DNA of 54,805 nucleotides from Gammaproteobacteria bacterium (GTDB lineage: Bacteria; Pseudomonadota; Gammaproteobacteria; Coxiellales; Coxiellaceae): the NCBI GenBank assembly GCA_013287505.1, contig JABDDR010000002.1:43247-98051 (forward strand), written 5' to 3'. Made by a program: the position numbers and the translations under genes. Below are positions 30,618 to 41,107 of the stretch, piece after piece (the stretch's first letter is position 1; every line of letters starts with the position of its first letter). Below the pieces are notes generated by a model. That model saw nothing but the letters and a program-made list of their open reading frames with translations, was not told where the DNA came from and searched no databases.

Positions 30618-31775
30618 TCAATCAGCGCCAATTAAAGTGACATCTGCGCGCCACGGTGGATCCTTAAAAAAATCAATTGGGTTGGTAACACGAATGCCAT
30701 TTTGTTCAAAAGGACGTGATAAATTTCCAACAATTTGCACCGTTTGTTTGGGTTTTAACAATTGTTGATAATATTTTAATGATGATGAGATTTTTGTATC
30801 ATTTAATTTTACTTCGATTAAATCAATTACTTTATTGTCGATTGTCGTGACAAAATCAATTTCTCTGTCGTCACGATCACGAATGTAATGCAAACCACAG
30901 CGATGTCCAAAATAATCTTCCATAAAATGCAATCGTTTTAATAAATGCGTCGCCACCAAATTTTCTAAACGAACTGCGGCATCATCAACACAATCGGCAT
31001 TATCATAAAAATAAACTTTGGCAGGCTTTTTAATGGCGCGCGGAATGTTTTTGCAATAGGGGTAAATGGGAAATAATAAATACATGCGCTCTAATAAATT
31101 CAACCATGATTTTGCTGTTTTTGGCGCGACTTCTAAATCGGCTGCCAAATTGGAAAATGAAATCATGCCGCCAACCCGTTCGCGCAGGCTATCTGCAAAT
31201 AATTGCAATAGTTGAATCTCGCGAATGTTTTCAAGATCGCGCACATCTTCCCGAATAACACGCAGAAAACGTTCGGTGCGCCAACGTTTTGCTTCGCGAA
31301 TATCCGCATTAATAAATGGTTCTGGAAAACCACCCAGCGTCATCAAACGTTCATATGCTTCAACTTGACTGATTTTGGTGGGATGCTCATCAAGGGTAAA
31401 GGGATGTAACCGCCAGTAATGATATCGTCCCATAAGTGAATCGCCACCGCGACGATATACATCTAGTCGCGCACTGCCTGTCACTAAATATTGTTGATGC
31501 ACTGGTTTGGTATCATAAACACCTTTGATCCATCGTTTCCACCGTGGATATTTATGTAGTTCATCAAATACAACCAATTGTTCGTCTTGCGACCAAAGGT
31601 GTTTCAGAATAATTTTACGATCACCGTCTAAATCCAAATTCAAATATTGGCTTTCTTTGTAATGACGACAGATATTTTTACTGAGTATGGTTTTTCCGAC
31701 CTGGCGTGGACCACCAATAAAAACCATCTTCTTTTTTAAATCGTCGAGAATAAAGGATTCGATATAGCGTTTCAT
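30618..31775 (-). CDS. AAA ATPase with DUF4143
   Basis: A 385-residue ATPase of the AAA_14/DUF4143 type. Walker A GGPRQVGKT is at about 21-29, Walker B LVVFDELHKYPRWKRWIK at about 67-84, then GSARLDVYRRGGDSLMGRY. The DUF4143 C-terminal region (LRERVGGMISFSNLA, AKSWLNLLERMYLLF) ends with a nuclease-like EIDFVTTIDNKVIDLIEVK. Biological role unknown. These genes are patchily distributed and probably transferred. It stands alone, with a perfect 19-bp inverted repeat upstream. Confidence 0.88.
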   Translation of the reverse strand: MKRYIESFILDDLKKKMVFIGGPRQVGKTILSKNICRHYKESQYLNLDLDGDRKIILKHLWSQDEQLVVFDELHKYPRWKRWIKGVYDTKPVHQQYLVTGSARLDVYRRGGDSLMGRYHYWRLHPFTLDEHPTKISQVEAYERLMTLGGFPEPFINADIREAKRWRTERFLRVIREDVRDLENIREIQLLQLFADSLRERVGGMISFSNLAADLEVAPKTAKSWLNLLERMYLLFPIYPYCKNIPRAIKKPAKVYFYDNADCVDDAAVRLENLVATHLLKRLHFMEDYFGHRCGLHYIRDRDDREIDFVTTIDNKVIDLIEVKLNDTKISSSLKYYQQLLKPKQTVQIVGNLSRPFEQNGIRVTNPIDFFKDPPWRADVTLIGAD

Positions 31776-31801
31776 GGTGTCATTATCGGCGGTTATGGGT
31801 G

Positions 31802-31867
31802 TCGGCAGAAATGACCTATAGTCACAATTTGCCTCGGCAATTTAGTAGTATAGGTCATTTCTGCCGA
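31802..31867. repeat. Perfect 19-bp inverted repeat upstream of the DUF4143 ATPase
   Basis: TCGGCAGAAATGACCTATA (31802-31820) is exactly mirrored at 31849-31867, around a 28-bp centre that is itself partly paired (TTGCC, TCGGCAA). It lies 27 bp before the ATPase start and after the dacB stop on the minus strand. It could be an operator, a terminator for dacB without a U run, or the remnant ends of a small element. Confidence 0.8.
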
Positions 31868-31926
31868 TTTTACAACAAGACAGAGAAAGCTGCATCAGTC
31901 ATAGAAGTTCTGCCTGGCACCGTTGG

Positions 31927-33372
31927 TTAGCCGCACCCGCCCGACGTCGCCAAAAACTCTACAATATGATTTTCAAGTGCAATATACGGAAAACGGTTTT
32001 CAGGAACGTTGTTTATCATAATGACAAAAGACAACAATCCATGATGTTCCGTTTTTACAAATCCCGCGAGTGTGGAAACACCGGTCATTGAGCCTGTTTT
32101 TGCATGCACACGATCACCGCGCGCCAACATTGGCATGCGCCACGCTAAGGTGCCATCAACACCAGCGATGGGTAACGCGGGAATTAACGTGGTTCGCAGC
32201 ATCGCATTATGATCAATGTAATTTAATATTTCAGCAAGATCACTGGGTGTTACTTTATCGTATTGTGATAATCCGGCACCATCAACCAATCGCAAATGAT
32301 TTAGATTAATACCCGCATCATCAGCAAAAACCAGCTTTTCTGCTTGTAAACCATTTTGCCAAGAACCAGGCGCATGTAAATAATGTTCACCCATTTTTTT
32401 GAGCAATGTATCAGCATATAAATTGTCAGATGTTTTTAATAAATGAACAATCACTTGTTTTAAGGGTGCAGATAAATGCTCGGTGAGTATATGTGAATTA
32501 AATGGCGTTTTTTCCGCCACTATTTGGCCATTAAACTGTATGTCGTGCTGTCTTAACAATTCGCGAATTAAGCTTTCTGTAAACATAAACATATTGCGTA
32601 CGGCAATTGAACGACCTTGTGTTCCCGCGTGACGCGCCAAACATCCTGTCAGCAAATATTGATTACGTTCATTGCTTTTAATTTCGAGTGGACAATTGGC
32701 TTCGTAATAATTGGTTGTTCGCATGTCATTTATAAAAGTAGCGGAACCAGGTGGTAAGTGCGGAATCAATCTGGGTCTTTCGCCGGAACGCGTAGGAATA
32801 AATGTTAAACCAAATTTATTGCGATTAATGACAATAGTATCGAGTGGCGCAGCAAAATCTGAATTGAGATCACTCCACAACCAGCCGGCGGGATAGGGGA
32901 TATGATTAAATGCGGTATTATCAATAATAATATTTCCTGCAATTCTATCAATTCCCATTGCGTGTAATTTTCCAACGAGCGCAATCATATTGCTTTCATT
33001 GAGAGACGGATCACCATTAAATTGAAAAATTAAATTGCCATCTAAAACGCCTTGATGAATGGCGCCTGTTGATAATATGCGCGTGGGAAAACGATAGTTC
33101 GGCGTTAAATTGATTAACGCCGCAGAAACGGTGAGTAATTTTTGCGTGCTTGCTGGCGAAAATAATTGATGGGCATTTCTTGAAAAATAAACGTGTCCCG
33201 TATTCATCGATTGTACGATAACGCCAATGTGCACCGCTGGGTTTGTATAGGACAATAATTTTTCCAAACCCAATGGAATGGAGTCGCAGCGATCATATGA
33301 CATCGCCGCTGAGGTAAATGCGGTTAATGCAACAGAAATACCAATAAGAATTTTTTTTACAAAAGAGGGCAT
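31927..33372 (-). CDS. dacB: D-alanyl-D-alanine carboxypeptidase/endopeptidase (PBP4)
   Basis: A periplasmic serine peptidase of about 481 residues that trims or cuts peptidoglycan cross-links. Signal peptide: KKILIGISVALTAFTSAAMS. Active-site motifs are S-X-X-K in SPASTQKLL (near residue 72), SDN in TSDNLYAD (near 315) and KTG in HAKTGSMTG (near 422). The typical dacB insert between the first two motifs is present. ATG 33372 (MPSFVKK) gives the correct signal peptide; longer readings run into the neighbouring gene. It follows the DamX-like gene by 14 bp. Confidence 0.93.
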   Translation of the reverse strand: MPSFVKKILIGISVALTAFTSAAMSYDRCDSIPLGLEKLLSYTNPAVHIGVIVQSMNTGHVYFSRNAHQLFSPASTQKLLTVSAALINLTPNYRFPTRILSTGAIHQGVLDGNLIFQFNGDPSLNESNMIALVGKLHAMGIDRIAGNIIIDNTAFNHIPYPAGWLWSDLNSDFAAPLDTIVINRNKFGLTFIPTRSGERPRLIPHLPPGSATFINDMRTTNYYEANCPLEIKSNERNQYLLTGCLARHAGTQGRSIAVRNMFMFTESLIRELLRQHDIQFNGQIVAEKTPFNSHILTEHLSAPLKQVIVHLLKTSDNLYADTLLKKMGEHYLHAPGSWQNGLQAEKLVFADDAGINLNHLRLVDGAGLSQYDKVTPSDLAEILNYIDHNAMLRTTLIPALPIAGVDGTLAWRMPMLARGDRVHAKTGSMTGVSTLAGFVKTEHHGLLSFVIMINNVPENRFPYIALENHIVEFLATSGGCG

Positions 33373-33386
33373 TGCGACAGTCTCCG

Positions 33387-34028
33387 TTATACCAGATGAA
33401 TCCGTGAATGATTTGCTATGGTGTTTGGTGTAGCGTGAAATAATACACGACTTCCTTGTGTTTTCCACCAAAGAAATCCACTCAGGCATAATGCGAGCAT
33501 GATCGGCGCCATTATTTTTTTTTGAAATTTTTTCTTGTGCGTATTATTTCTTAAGTAAATTTCACGTGGCTTCTCAAATTTTTTTAAAGAAAGCATATTT
33601 ATTTTAGAAATTAATTCTTGATAACCTGCCAAAATGATTCGAATGGTGACTGATTTATTGGCTTGTTGCTGACTTAAATGACAGAGCGCATCTAAAATCG
33701 AAGTGGGCAGTAGATGAGCCTGCTCCACCAACAATAAGCAAGTTTCTTTGCGCGCACGCAAACAATCTATAATGCGATTTAATGCGTCATTTAGGTTGCC
33801 TGTGGTGATTCCATCGAATTGCACCGCCCAATGTTTTGAAAGCAGTTCTGTTAAAACAGAAGGTTGTAAATTGGAACGTCCTTTTAAGCGGAGCACCATC
33901 TGATTGGGACTGGAAAACGAAATAGCTTGTGTCAAAAGGGGTATTTTGCGACCACCTGTTGTGCCTAGAATAAGCAGCATGGGGTCAGTTGATTGCAGAA
34001 AATTTTTAAGCTCATCCGTGTCTCGCAT
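33387..34028 (-). CDS. DamX/ExeA-like AAA protein with degenerate Walker A
   Basis: 213 residues. The N-terminal AAA-like domain resembles ExeA and the cytoplasmic part of DamX. The P-loop region reads LGTTGGRKIPLL instead of GxxGxGKS, so ATP binding is doubtful. LLLVEQAHLLP stands in the Walker B position. A basic segment (KKKFQKKIM) precedes one membrane helix (MLALCLSGFLWW, about 187-198) and a short periplasmic tail. There is no SPOR domain. Proximity to dacB suggests a cell-wall or division role (inference). ATG 34028 follows AGGA; the TTG at 34085 is rejected. Confidence 0.65.
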   Translation of the reverse strand: MRDTDELKNFLQSTDPMLLILGTTGGRKIPLLTQAISFSSPNQMVLRLKGRSNLQPSVLTELLSKHWAVQFDGITTGNLNDALNRIIDCLRARKETCLLLVEQAHLLPTSILDALCHLSQQQANKSVTIRIILAGYQELISKINMLSLKKFEKPREIYLRNNTHKKKFQKKIMAPIMLALCLSGFLWWKTQGSRVLFHATPNTIANHSRIHLV

Positions 34029-34094
34029 ATGTAAACATCCTGTTAAATTAAAGATCTTTTTATCAGTACTTTGTAAAATATGCAACTTGCCCCC

Positions 34095-34120
34095 CTTGAA
34101 TTCTGAATATCCACCACCAT
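34095..34120 (+). promoter_or_regulatory. Sigma-32 type heat-shock promoter of groESL
   Basis: CTTGAA (34095-34100), a 14-base spacer and CACCATGT (34115 onward) match the sigma-32 consensus CTTGAA-N13/14-CCCATNT well. The transcript would begin about 60 bp before groES. No CIRCE inverted repeat is seen. Confidence 0.8.
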
Positions 34121-34186
34121 GTTAGGCTGCATCGGATTCATTAAGGCCGATGAGAAATTATTTCAAAGTAATTGAGGAGATGAAGT

Positions 34187-34474
34187 GTGAATATTCGACC
34201 ATTACATGATCGTGTTGTGATCAAACGTTTAGAAGAAGAGCGTACATCTGCTGGTGGAATTGTTATTCCAGATTCAGCGACGGAAAAACCAGTGCGCGGA
34301 ACTGTGGTAGCTATTGGTGCTGGAAAAATGTTGGTTGATGGAAAAGTAATTCCATTGGCTGTTAAAAAAGGCGACACCGTTGTATTTGGAAAATATGCTG
34401 GCACAGAAGTTAAGTTGAATGGCCAAGATGTTATCATCATGCGCGAAGAAGATATTATGGGAGTTATAGAATAA
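34187..34474 (+). CDS. groES: Co-chaperonin GroES
   Basis: The 95-residue lid of the GroEL chamber. It starts with GTG ([17 protein letters not shown]) after GAGGAGATGAA. The mobile loop [15 protein letters not shown] and [12 protein letters not shown] are typical. It forms an operon with groEL, 69 bp away, under the sigma-32 promoter upstream. Confidence 0.98.
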   Translation: MNIRPLHDRVVIKRLEEERTSAGGIVIPDSATEKPVRGTVVAIGAGKMLVDGKVIPLAVKKGDTVVFGKYAGTEVKLNGQDVIIMREEDIMGVIE

Positions 34475-34504
34475 GCGCAGAGCCCCGCGTGAAGCGAAGC
34501 GTAA

Positions 34505-36199
<1,695 letters not shown>

Positions 36200-36288
36200 T
36201 AACAGAAGCCCGCGCGTAGATTCGCGTTTGTTGCGATCGTCAATGTCGTGATTTATAACGCGAATCAAGCAAGGGCGCTAACCCATAG

Positions 36289-36318
36289 AAAAAACCCCGC
36301 AAATGCGGGGTCTTTTTT
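36289..36318. terminator. Rho-independent terminator of groESL
   Basis: CCCCGC (36295-36300), loop AAAT, GCGGGG (36305-36310), then TCTTTTTT. An A run before the stem lets it work on the opposite strand for the convergent gene as well. Confidence 0.92.
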
Positions 36319-36373
36319 AAAAATCAATGTCGGTTGATGTAATATCAATCCTACTCTCTACAAAATAATTTTG

Positions 36374-37387
36374 TCAATTAAAAGTACTAAACAAGTCTTT
36401 CGGGTCATTCAATTGAGGAATTAAATCCATAGAAGCGCCCATATTATTCTTTATGGCCATTGCATACATGAATTTTAATATCGCAAAATCTTCAATCGCG
36501 AACCCCACCGAGTCAAATAAGGTAATTTCTTGATCGGATTCACGTCCTTTTTTCTTTCCTGTCACCAATTCCCACAACTCGGCATAAACAGACGCCGAAT
36601 TACCCATTTGTTGAATTTCACCCTCATGCAGGGACTGCTGTAGATACTCAACCACAATTTTAGCGCGCGATAAAATGTCTTTATCACATTCTGTTTTTCC
36701 AGGACAATCACCACCAATGGTATTGATGTGTAAGCCTGGTTGCAGTGAATGGATATCTAAAATTTTTGCTTGTTTTTTTGTTGCTGTTGCCGTTGTAATA
36801 ATATCCACATTTTCAACAACACTTTTTGCATCATCACAGGGAATTAATTCAAAACCCTGATCGCGTAAATTATGATGAAATTTCTTCATCGCATTTTGAT
36901 CAATATCAAAATATTTTACGGTTTGAATATCAAATAATGCTTTTTGCGCCAGCACCTGAAATTCAGCTTGTGCACCTGTGCCGATAATACCAATCGTTTT
37001 TGAATTTTTGCGTGCTAAGTATTTTGCTGCTAATGCACTCGTTGCTGCCGTTCGAAATGCAGTTAACAACGTCATTTCAGAAATTAATAAAGGGTAGCCT
37101 GTTTTAAGATCTGCTAATAAACCTATGGCAACAACGGTTAATTTTTTTAAATCCGTATTTTTGGGATGGCCATTTACATATTTAAATGAATAGAATTCGT
37201 CATCGCATATTGGCATTACCTCAATAACACCTTGCTGCAGATGCACCGCATGCCGTGGTGATTTTTGAAAATGTTCCCAACGTGCAAATTCATTTTCGAT
37301 GGCAGTTACTAATTCAGAAAAAAAGTTTTTTAATCCGATGTGTGAAATTAATTTTTTAATATCAGGGATTGTTAATACTTTAACCAT
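36374..37387 (-). CDS. Ornithine cyclodeaminase / mu-crystallin family protein
   Basis: A 337-residue NAD(P)-dependent enzyme. YSFKYVNGHPKNT, SEMTLLTAFRTAATSALAAKYLA, the Rossmann site IGIIGTGAQAEFQ (about 132-144), INTIGGDCPGKTECDK and DSVGFAIEDFAI are all family signatures. The exact substrate (ornithine, alanine, lysine or ketimine) cannot be read from sequence. It could feed proline or siderophore-type metabolism. It is divergent from ctaG across a long palindrome. Confidence 0.87.
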   Translation of the reverse strand: MVKVLTIPDIKKLISHIGLKNFFSELVTAIENEFARWEHFQKSPRHAVHLQQGVIEVMPICDDEFYSFKYVNGHPKNTDLKKLTVVAIGLLADLKTGYPLLISEMTLLTAFRTAATSALAAKYLARKNSKTIGIIGTGAQAEFQVLAQKALFDIQTVKYFDIDQNAMKKFHHNLRDQGFELIPCDDAKSVVENVDIITTATATKKQAKILDIHSLQPGLHINTIGGDCPGKTECDKDILSRAKIVVEYLQQSLHEGEIQQMGNSASVYAELWELVTGKKKGRESDQEITLFDSVGFAIEDFAILKFMYAMAIKNNMGASMDLIPQLNDPKDLFSTFN

Positions 37388-37404
37388 ATTGCCACCATAT
37401 CATT

Positions 37405-37697
37405 CCAGGCTTCACCACTGTTAACTTAAACACTCGCAAAAATCAGAAAAACTCTAAGCGTGGCGTTTTCGCTGATAATATAGTTTAGAAGCCGCGCGTA
37501 AGCAAATGCGAAAGCCTGATCAATGAAAAAATATAGGATATTCAAATTGTTTGGCAGAAAATGCATTTTATATTGAGCTTCGATCAAACTTTCGCATTTG
37601 CTTACGCGCGGCTTCTAAACTATATTATCAGCAAATATGTACAGTTCGGCGTTTTTCTGGTTTTGCGAATGCTTGAGTTAATGGCAGTGAAGCCTGG
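37405..37697. mobile_element. TTTAGAAGC-type 0.29-kb palindrome, copy 2
   Basis: Ends CCAGGCTTCAC and GTGAAGCCTGG. The inner arms are nearly exact: CTGATAATATAGTTTAGAAG then CCGCGCGTAAGCAAATGCGAAAG on the left, and the mirror at about 37590-37650. The central loop is about 75 bp. It fills the whole divergent intergenic space between the cyclodeaminase and ctaG genes, so both promoters must lie in or next to it. It is MITE-like; no protein is encoded. Confidence 0.8.
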
Positions 37698-37714
37698 CAC
37701 GGCAAGGACAACAC

Positions 37715-38224
37715 ATGCATAAAAATAAAAAAATATTAATCACATTGCTATGCGCCTGCATTTTCATGTTCGCATTTTCATTTGCATTAGTGCCATTATA
37801 TAACGTGCTGTGCAAAACACTCGGCATTAACGGCAAAACAAATGCAACACGCATAGATAATAAAAACGCTATTGATTATTCACGCTCGGTTACCATCGAA
37901 TTTTTAGCAACCACCAATAACAAATTACCCTGGAATTTTTACCCAGAAACCAAAACCATTAAAATCCATCCTGGTCAAAACACAAAAATATTTTATGACG
38001 CGCAAAATAATTCAAGCGATGTGATCACGGCACAAGCGGTTCCCAGCATTACACCCAGCATCGCCGCAAAATACTTTAAAAAAATAGAATGTTTTTGTTT
38101 TCGAAAACAAACATTGCAACCGCATGAAAAAATCAGAATGCCAGTGATTTTCTATTTGAATCCTTCATGCCCAAAGAATATTCATGAGATCACATTATCA
38201 TATTCGTTGTTTCAAGTGCGTTGA
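37715..38224 (+). CDS. ctaG: Cytochrome c oxidase assembly protein CtaG (Cox11)
   Basis: A 169-residue copper chaperone that delivers copper to the CuB site of cytochrome oxidase subunit I. One N-terminal membrane helix (about 8-27), PLYNVLCKTLGINGKT, WNFYPETK, then ITAQAVPSITPSIAAKYFKKIECFCF with the copper-binding CFCF at 126-129. It is on its own here, whereas it usually lies within a coxBA-ctaG-coxC cluster, so oxidase genes must be elsewhere or lost. A short palindromic repeat follows the stop. Confidence 0.95.
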   Translation: MHKNKKILITLLCACIFMFAFSFALVPLYNVLCKTLGINGKTNATRIDNKNAIDYSRSVTIEFLATTNNKLPWNFYPETKTIKIHPGQNTKIFYDAQNNSSDVITAQAVPSITPSIAAKYFKKIECFCFRKQTLQPHEKIRMPVIFYLNPSCPKNIHEITLSYSLFQVR

Positions 38225-38230
38225 TCTTTT

Positions 38231-38260
38231 GTAGAGACGCGATAAATCGACGTCTCTACG
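38231..38260. repeat. GACGCGATAAATCG repeat, minimal copy
   Basis: GTAGAGACGCGATAAATCGACGTCTCTAC in a single palindromic unit, between convergent ctaG and the CoA hydrolase gene. This is the smallest member of the family and shows its likely core unit. Confidence 0.85.
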
Positions 38261-38294
38261 AAAGACCGCGAATTATTTCAAAACTCGAAGTTTT

Positions 38295-39311
38295 TTAGAA
38301 ATAGCGTTTGATACTTTCTTCCGTTACGTCTGATAACGTTTCAGGTTCCCACTGCGGATTTTTATCTCTATCAATAAGCGCAGCTCGGACGCCTTCATAA
38401 AAATCATGATTTTCCAGCATAATACGCGCAATATGTAAATCCATCGCAATGACTTCATCAAATGATTTATTTTTTGCAAGATTTAATTGGTGCAATGTGA
38501 CCTTTAAACTGGTTGGTGAGCGCTGTAATAATTGCGTGATGGTTTCTTGTGACCATTCGCTATTATCATTTTGCAATGCATTCATGATTTCTTCTATGCT
38601 CGAAAAACAAAAACAAGCTGCAATTTTTTCAAGGGGTAGATCGTTAATATCATCAGGCGTGCTTTGAAATGAATTTATAATTTCAGTGACTCTATTAAAA
38701 TCATCCGCAGCAAAATTTTCTTCAGTCAATCTTTTTTCAATAACATCAAATTGATCATAAGGCACAACCTGATTAATCAATTTTAATCGCAATGCATCAG
38801 TTGCGCTAATGGCATGACTGGTTAAACCTAAATAAACGCCAATAAAATATGGTAAACGGCTTAAATAATAAGTCGCACCAACGTCAGGAAAAAATCCAAT
38901 CGTGGTTTCAGGCATTGCCCATCGTAAGGTGTCTGCCGCAACACAATTCGATCCTGGAGTTGAGATACCAATGCCACCACCCATCGTTATACCGTGTATT
39001 AATGCAATATAAGGTTTCGAATAATGAAAAATCATTTTATTAACGTCATACTCGAGTTGAAAAAATGCGTTGATCGCTTCACGCTTGTCTTTGTTTTCAT
39101 AAACCGCACGAATATCGCCACCGGCACAAAATGCTTTTTCACAGTTGGATCGTACTAATACCGCTTTAATTGCAGCATTATTTTCCCATTGCGTTAATTT
39201 TTCTTGTAATTGCAAAAACATATCGTAACTTAAAGCGTTGAGTGCTTTGGGACGATTAAGGGTGATAATGGCGAGGTTGTTGTTGGTTTCAAATAGGATG
39301 TCATTACTCAT
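38295..39311 (-). CDS. 3-hydroxyisobutyryl-CoA hydrolase-type crotonase
   Basis: A 338-residue enoyl-CoA hydratase/isomerase superfamily member. LNRPKALNALSYDMF, KAFCAGGDIRAVYEN (oxyanion-hole Gly-Gly), HGITMGGGIGIS and MPETTIGFFPDVGATYYLSRLP are the pattern of the HIBCH branch (valine breakdown) rather than of classic hydratases. An alternative is a related acyl-CoA hydrolase. No other valine pathway genes are adjacent. Confidence 0.85.
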   Translation of the reverse strand: MSNDILFETNNNLAIITLNRPKALNALSYDMFLQLQEKLTQWENNAAIKAVLVRSNCEKAFCAGGDIRAVYENKDKREAINAFFQLEYDVNKMIFHYSKPYIALIHGITMGGGIGISTPGSNCVAADTLRWAMPETTIGFFPDVGATYYLSRLPYFIGVYLGLTSHAISATDALRLKLINQVVPYDQFDVIEKRLTEENFAADDFNRVTEIINSFQSTPDDINDLPLEKIAACFCFSSIEEIMNALQNDNSEWSQETITQLLQRSPTSLKVTLHQLNLAKNKSFDEVIAMDLHIARIMLENHDFYEGVRAALIDRDKNPQWEPETLSDVTEESIKRYF

Positions 39312-39329
39312 GGTAATTTCCTTATTTTT

Positions 39330-39520
39330 TGCGCGCTTGCTAACGCAAGTGCTTCTAAACTATATCACCAGCGCGTGCTTGCTGAAAGATCGTGCCATGT
39401 AATATATATCTGTATTACGTACTGTCGCTGGCATGTGCTCTCCGAGCTTATCGTTGGCACACGCTCTCCGATATTTTGCGCCAGTGATATAGTTTAGAAG
39501 CTTTCGCGTTAGCGAATGCG
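39330..39520. repeat. TTTAGAAGC-type inverted repeat, copy 3
   Basis: Arms GCTAACGCAAGTGCTTCTAA (39349 onward) and TTTAGAAGCTTTCGCGTTAG (39493 onward) around an imperfect inner repeat (GTGCTTGCTG, and GGCACACGCTCTCCG twice in variant form). It fills the gap between the CoA hydrolase and the ABC ATPase gene and ends three bases from the latter's stop. Confidence 0.78.
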
Positions 39521-39523
39521 AAA

Positions 39524-41107
39524 TTAAACTACCGGCATCGCCTTCATTAGTTGCTGAGTGTAAACATTTTGAGGAGATTTTAGCACATCCTCTACAAACC
39601 CATATTCCACAATTTTACCTTGATGCATCACAGCAACACGATGCGCAAGATAAGCAACCACCGATAAATTATGTGTAATTAAAAGATACGATAATTTTTT
39701 TTCAACCTGCAATTTATCCAGCAAAATTAAAATTTGTTTTTGTGTCGTTGCATCTAACGCACTCGTTGGTTCATCTAAAATTAATAATTTTGGTGATAAA
39801 GTTAAGGCGCGAGCAATACATATGCGCTGACGTTGACCACCCGAAAATTCATGTGGATAACGCCATTTTGAATCTTCTGGCAATTCCACTTGTCTTAAAA
39901 TATCGTCGATAATAGGCGCAGCACTTTTTTTATTACGCGCTTTTTTCTGAATTAATAATCCTTCGCATAAGCTATCAAAAATCATCATGCGTGGATTGAG
40001 TGCCGCATAAGGATCTTGAAAAATAATTTGCATATCTGATCGAGCGCGTCTTAATTTTCTAGCAGATAAATCGGATAATGATTTATCGCCTAGAATGACT
40101 TTTCCGTCTGTATTTTTAATTAATTGCAAAATGGCTTTTGCCGCCGTCGTTTTTCCAGACCCTGACTCGCCCACCAATGCAAGCGTTTCCCCACAATGAA
40201 TATCAAATGAAATATCATCCACCGCTTTTATCGTTTTTTTATAATATAATTTTAAATGATCAACGGATAATAATTTTTTTTCTTGCGTTGTAATATCACC
40301 TATTTTTCTAGGGTTTTTCTTCAGTACAGCATCTAATAATTGCTGGCTATATGTTTCTCGTGGTTTTAAAAAAAATTGTTTCGCCGTATTTTGTTCAACA
40401 ATATTGCCTTGTTTTAATACCGTAATATCATCTGCAATTTTCGAAACAACTGATAAATCGTGGCCAATAAATAATATGGCACTTCGACTTTCTTTTTTCA
40501 GCGTGCATAATAAATCGAGTATTTGCGCCTGTATGGTCACATCGAGCGCGGTGGTGGGTTCATCTGCAATGATAATGTCAGGTTCTGCAGAAAGCGCCAT
40601 GGCAATCATTGCGCGTTGTCGCATACCCCCTGATAATTCATGCGGGTAAGATCGATAACAACGCTCAGATTCAACAATGCCCATTTGCTCTAATAAAAAT
40701 AATGCGCGCGCTTTCGATTCTTTTGGATTAAAGCATAAATGTAACCGAATGGTTTCATATAATTGCTGACCAATGGTTAATACAGGATTAAATGCGGACA
40801 TGGCATCCTGAAAAATCATGCCAATATGTTTTCCACGCACGCGTCGCATTTGTTTTTCGGATAGATCCAATAAATTTTTATCACGGAAAATGATACTGCT
40901 TTCCTGTGTTACACGTGCCGCTTGCGGTAATAATTGTAAAATAGAAAGAGCAGATAATGTTTTTCCGCTGCCGGATTCTCCGACCAGTCCCATGCAACTG
41001 CCGCGCTGCAAGGATAATGCAAAGTTATTTAATACAGGATGCGTTTGAAATGATATCGACAAGTTCGATATAGATAGAATATGTTGCGCTCCCACTCCCA
41101 CTCCCAC
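39524..41107 (-). CDS. yejF: Double ABC ATPase of a peptide/nickel-type transporter (YejF-like)
   Basis: 527 residues with two complete nucleotide-binding domains. The first has GLVGESGSGKTLSA (near 36), LSGGMRQRAMIA and IIADEPTTALD; the second has ALVGESGSGKTTAA (near 310), FSGGQRQRICIA and LILDEPTSALD. This is the fused DppD-DppF or YejF layout that energises oligopeptide uptake. No permease or binding-protein gene is adjacent, so its partners must be elsewhere. The start is ambiguous between three tandem GTG codons in GTGGGAGTGGGAGTGGGAG, directly after the malic enzyme stop. Confidence 0.9.
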   Translation of the reverse strand: MGVGVGAQHILSISNLSISFQTHPVLNNFALSLQRGSCMGLVGESGSGKTLSALSILQLLPQAARVTQESSIIFRDKNLLDLSEKQMRRVRGKHIGMIFQDAMSAFNPVLTIGQQLYETIRLHLCFNPKESKARALFLLEQMGIVESERCYRSYPHELSGGMRQRAMIAMALSAEPDIIIADEPTTALDVTIQAQILDLLCTLKKESRSAILFIGHDLSVVSKIADDITVLKQGNIVEQNTAKQFFLKPRETYSQQLLDAVLKKNPRKIGDITTQEKKLLSVDHLKLYYKKTIKAVDDISFDIHCGETLALVGESGSGKTTAAKAILQLIKNTDGKVILGDKSLSDLSARKLRRARSDMQIIFQDPYAALNPRMMIFDSLCEGLLIQKKARNKKSAAPIIDDILRQVELPEDSKWRYPHEFSGGQRQRICIARALTLSPKLLILDEPTSALDATTQKQILILLDKLQVEKKLSYLLITHNLSVVAYLAHRVAVMHQGKIVEYGFVEDVLKSPQNVYTQQLMKAMPVV

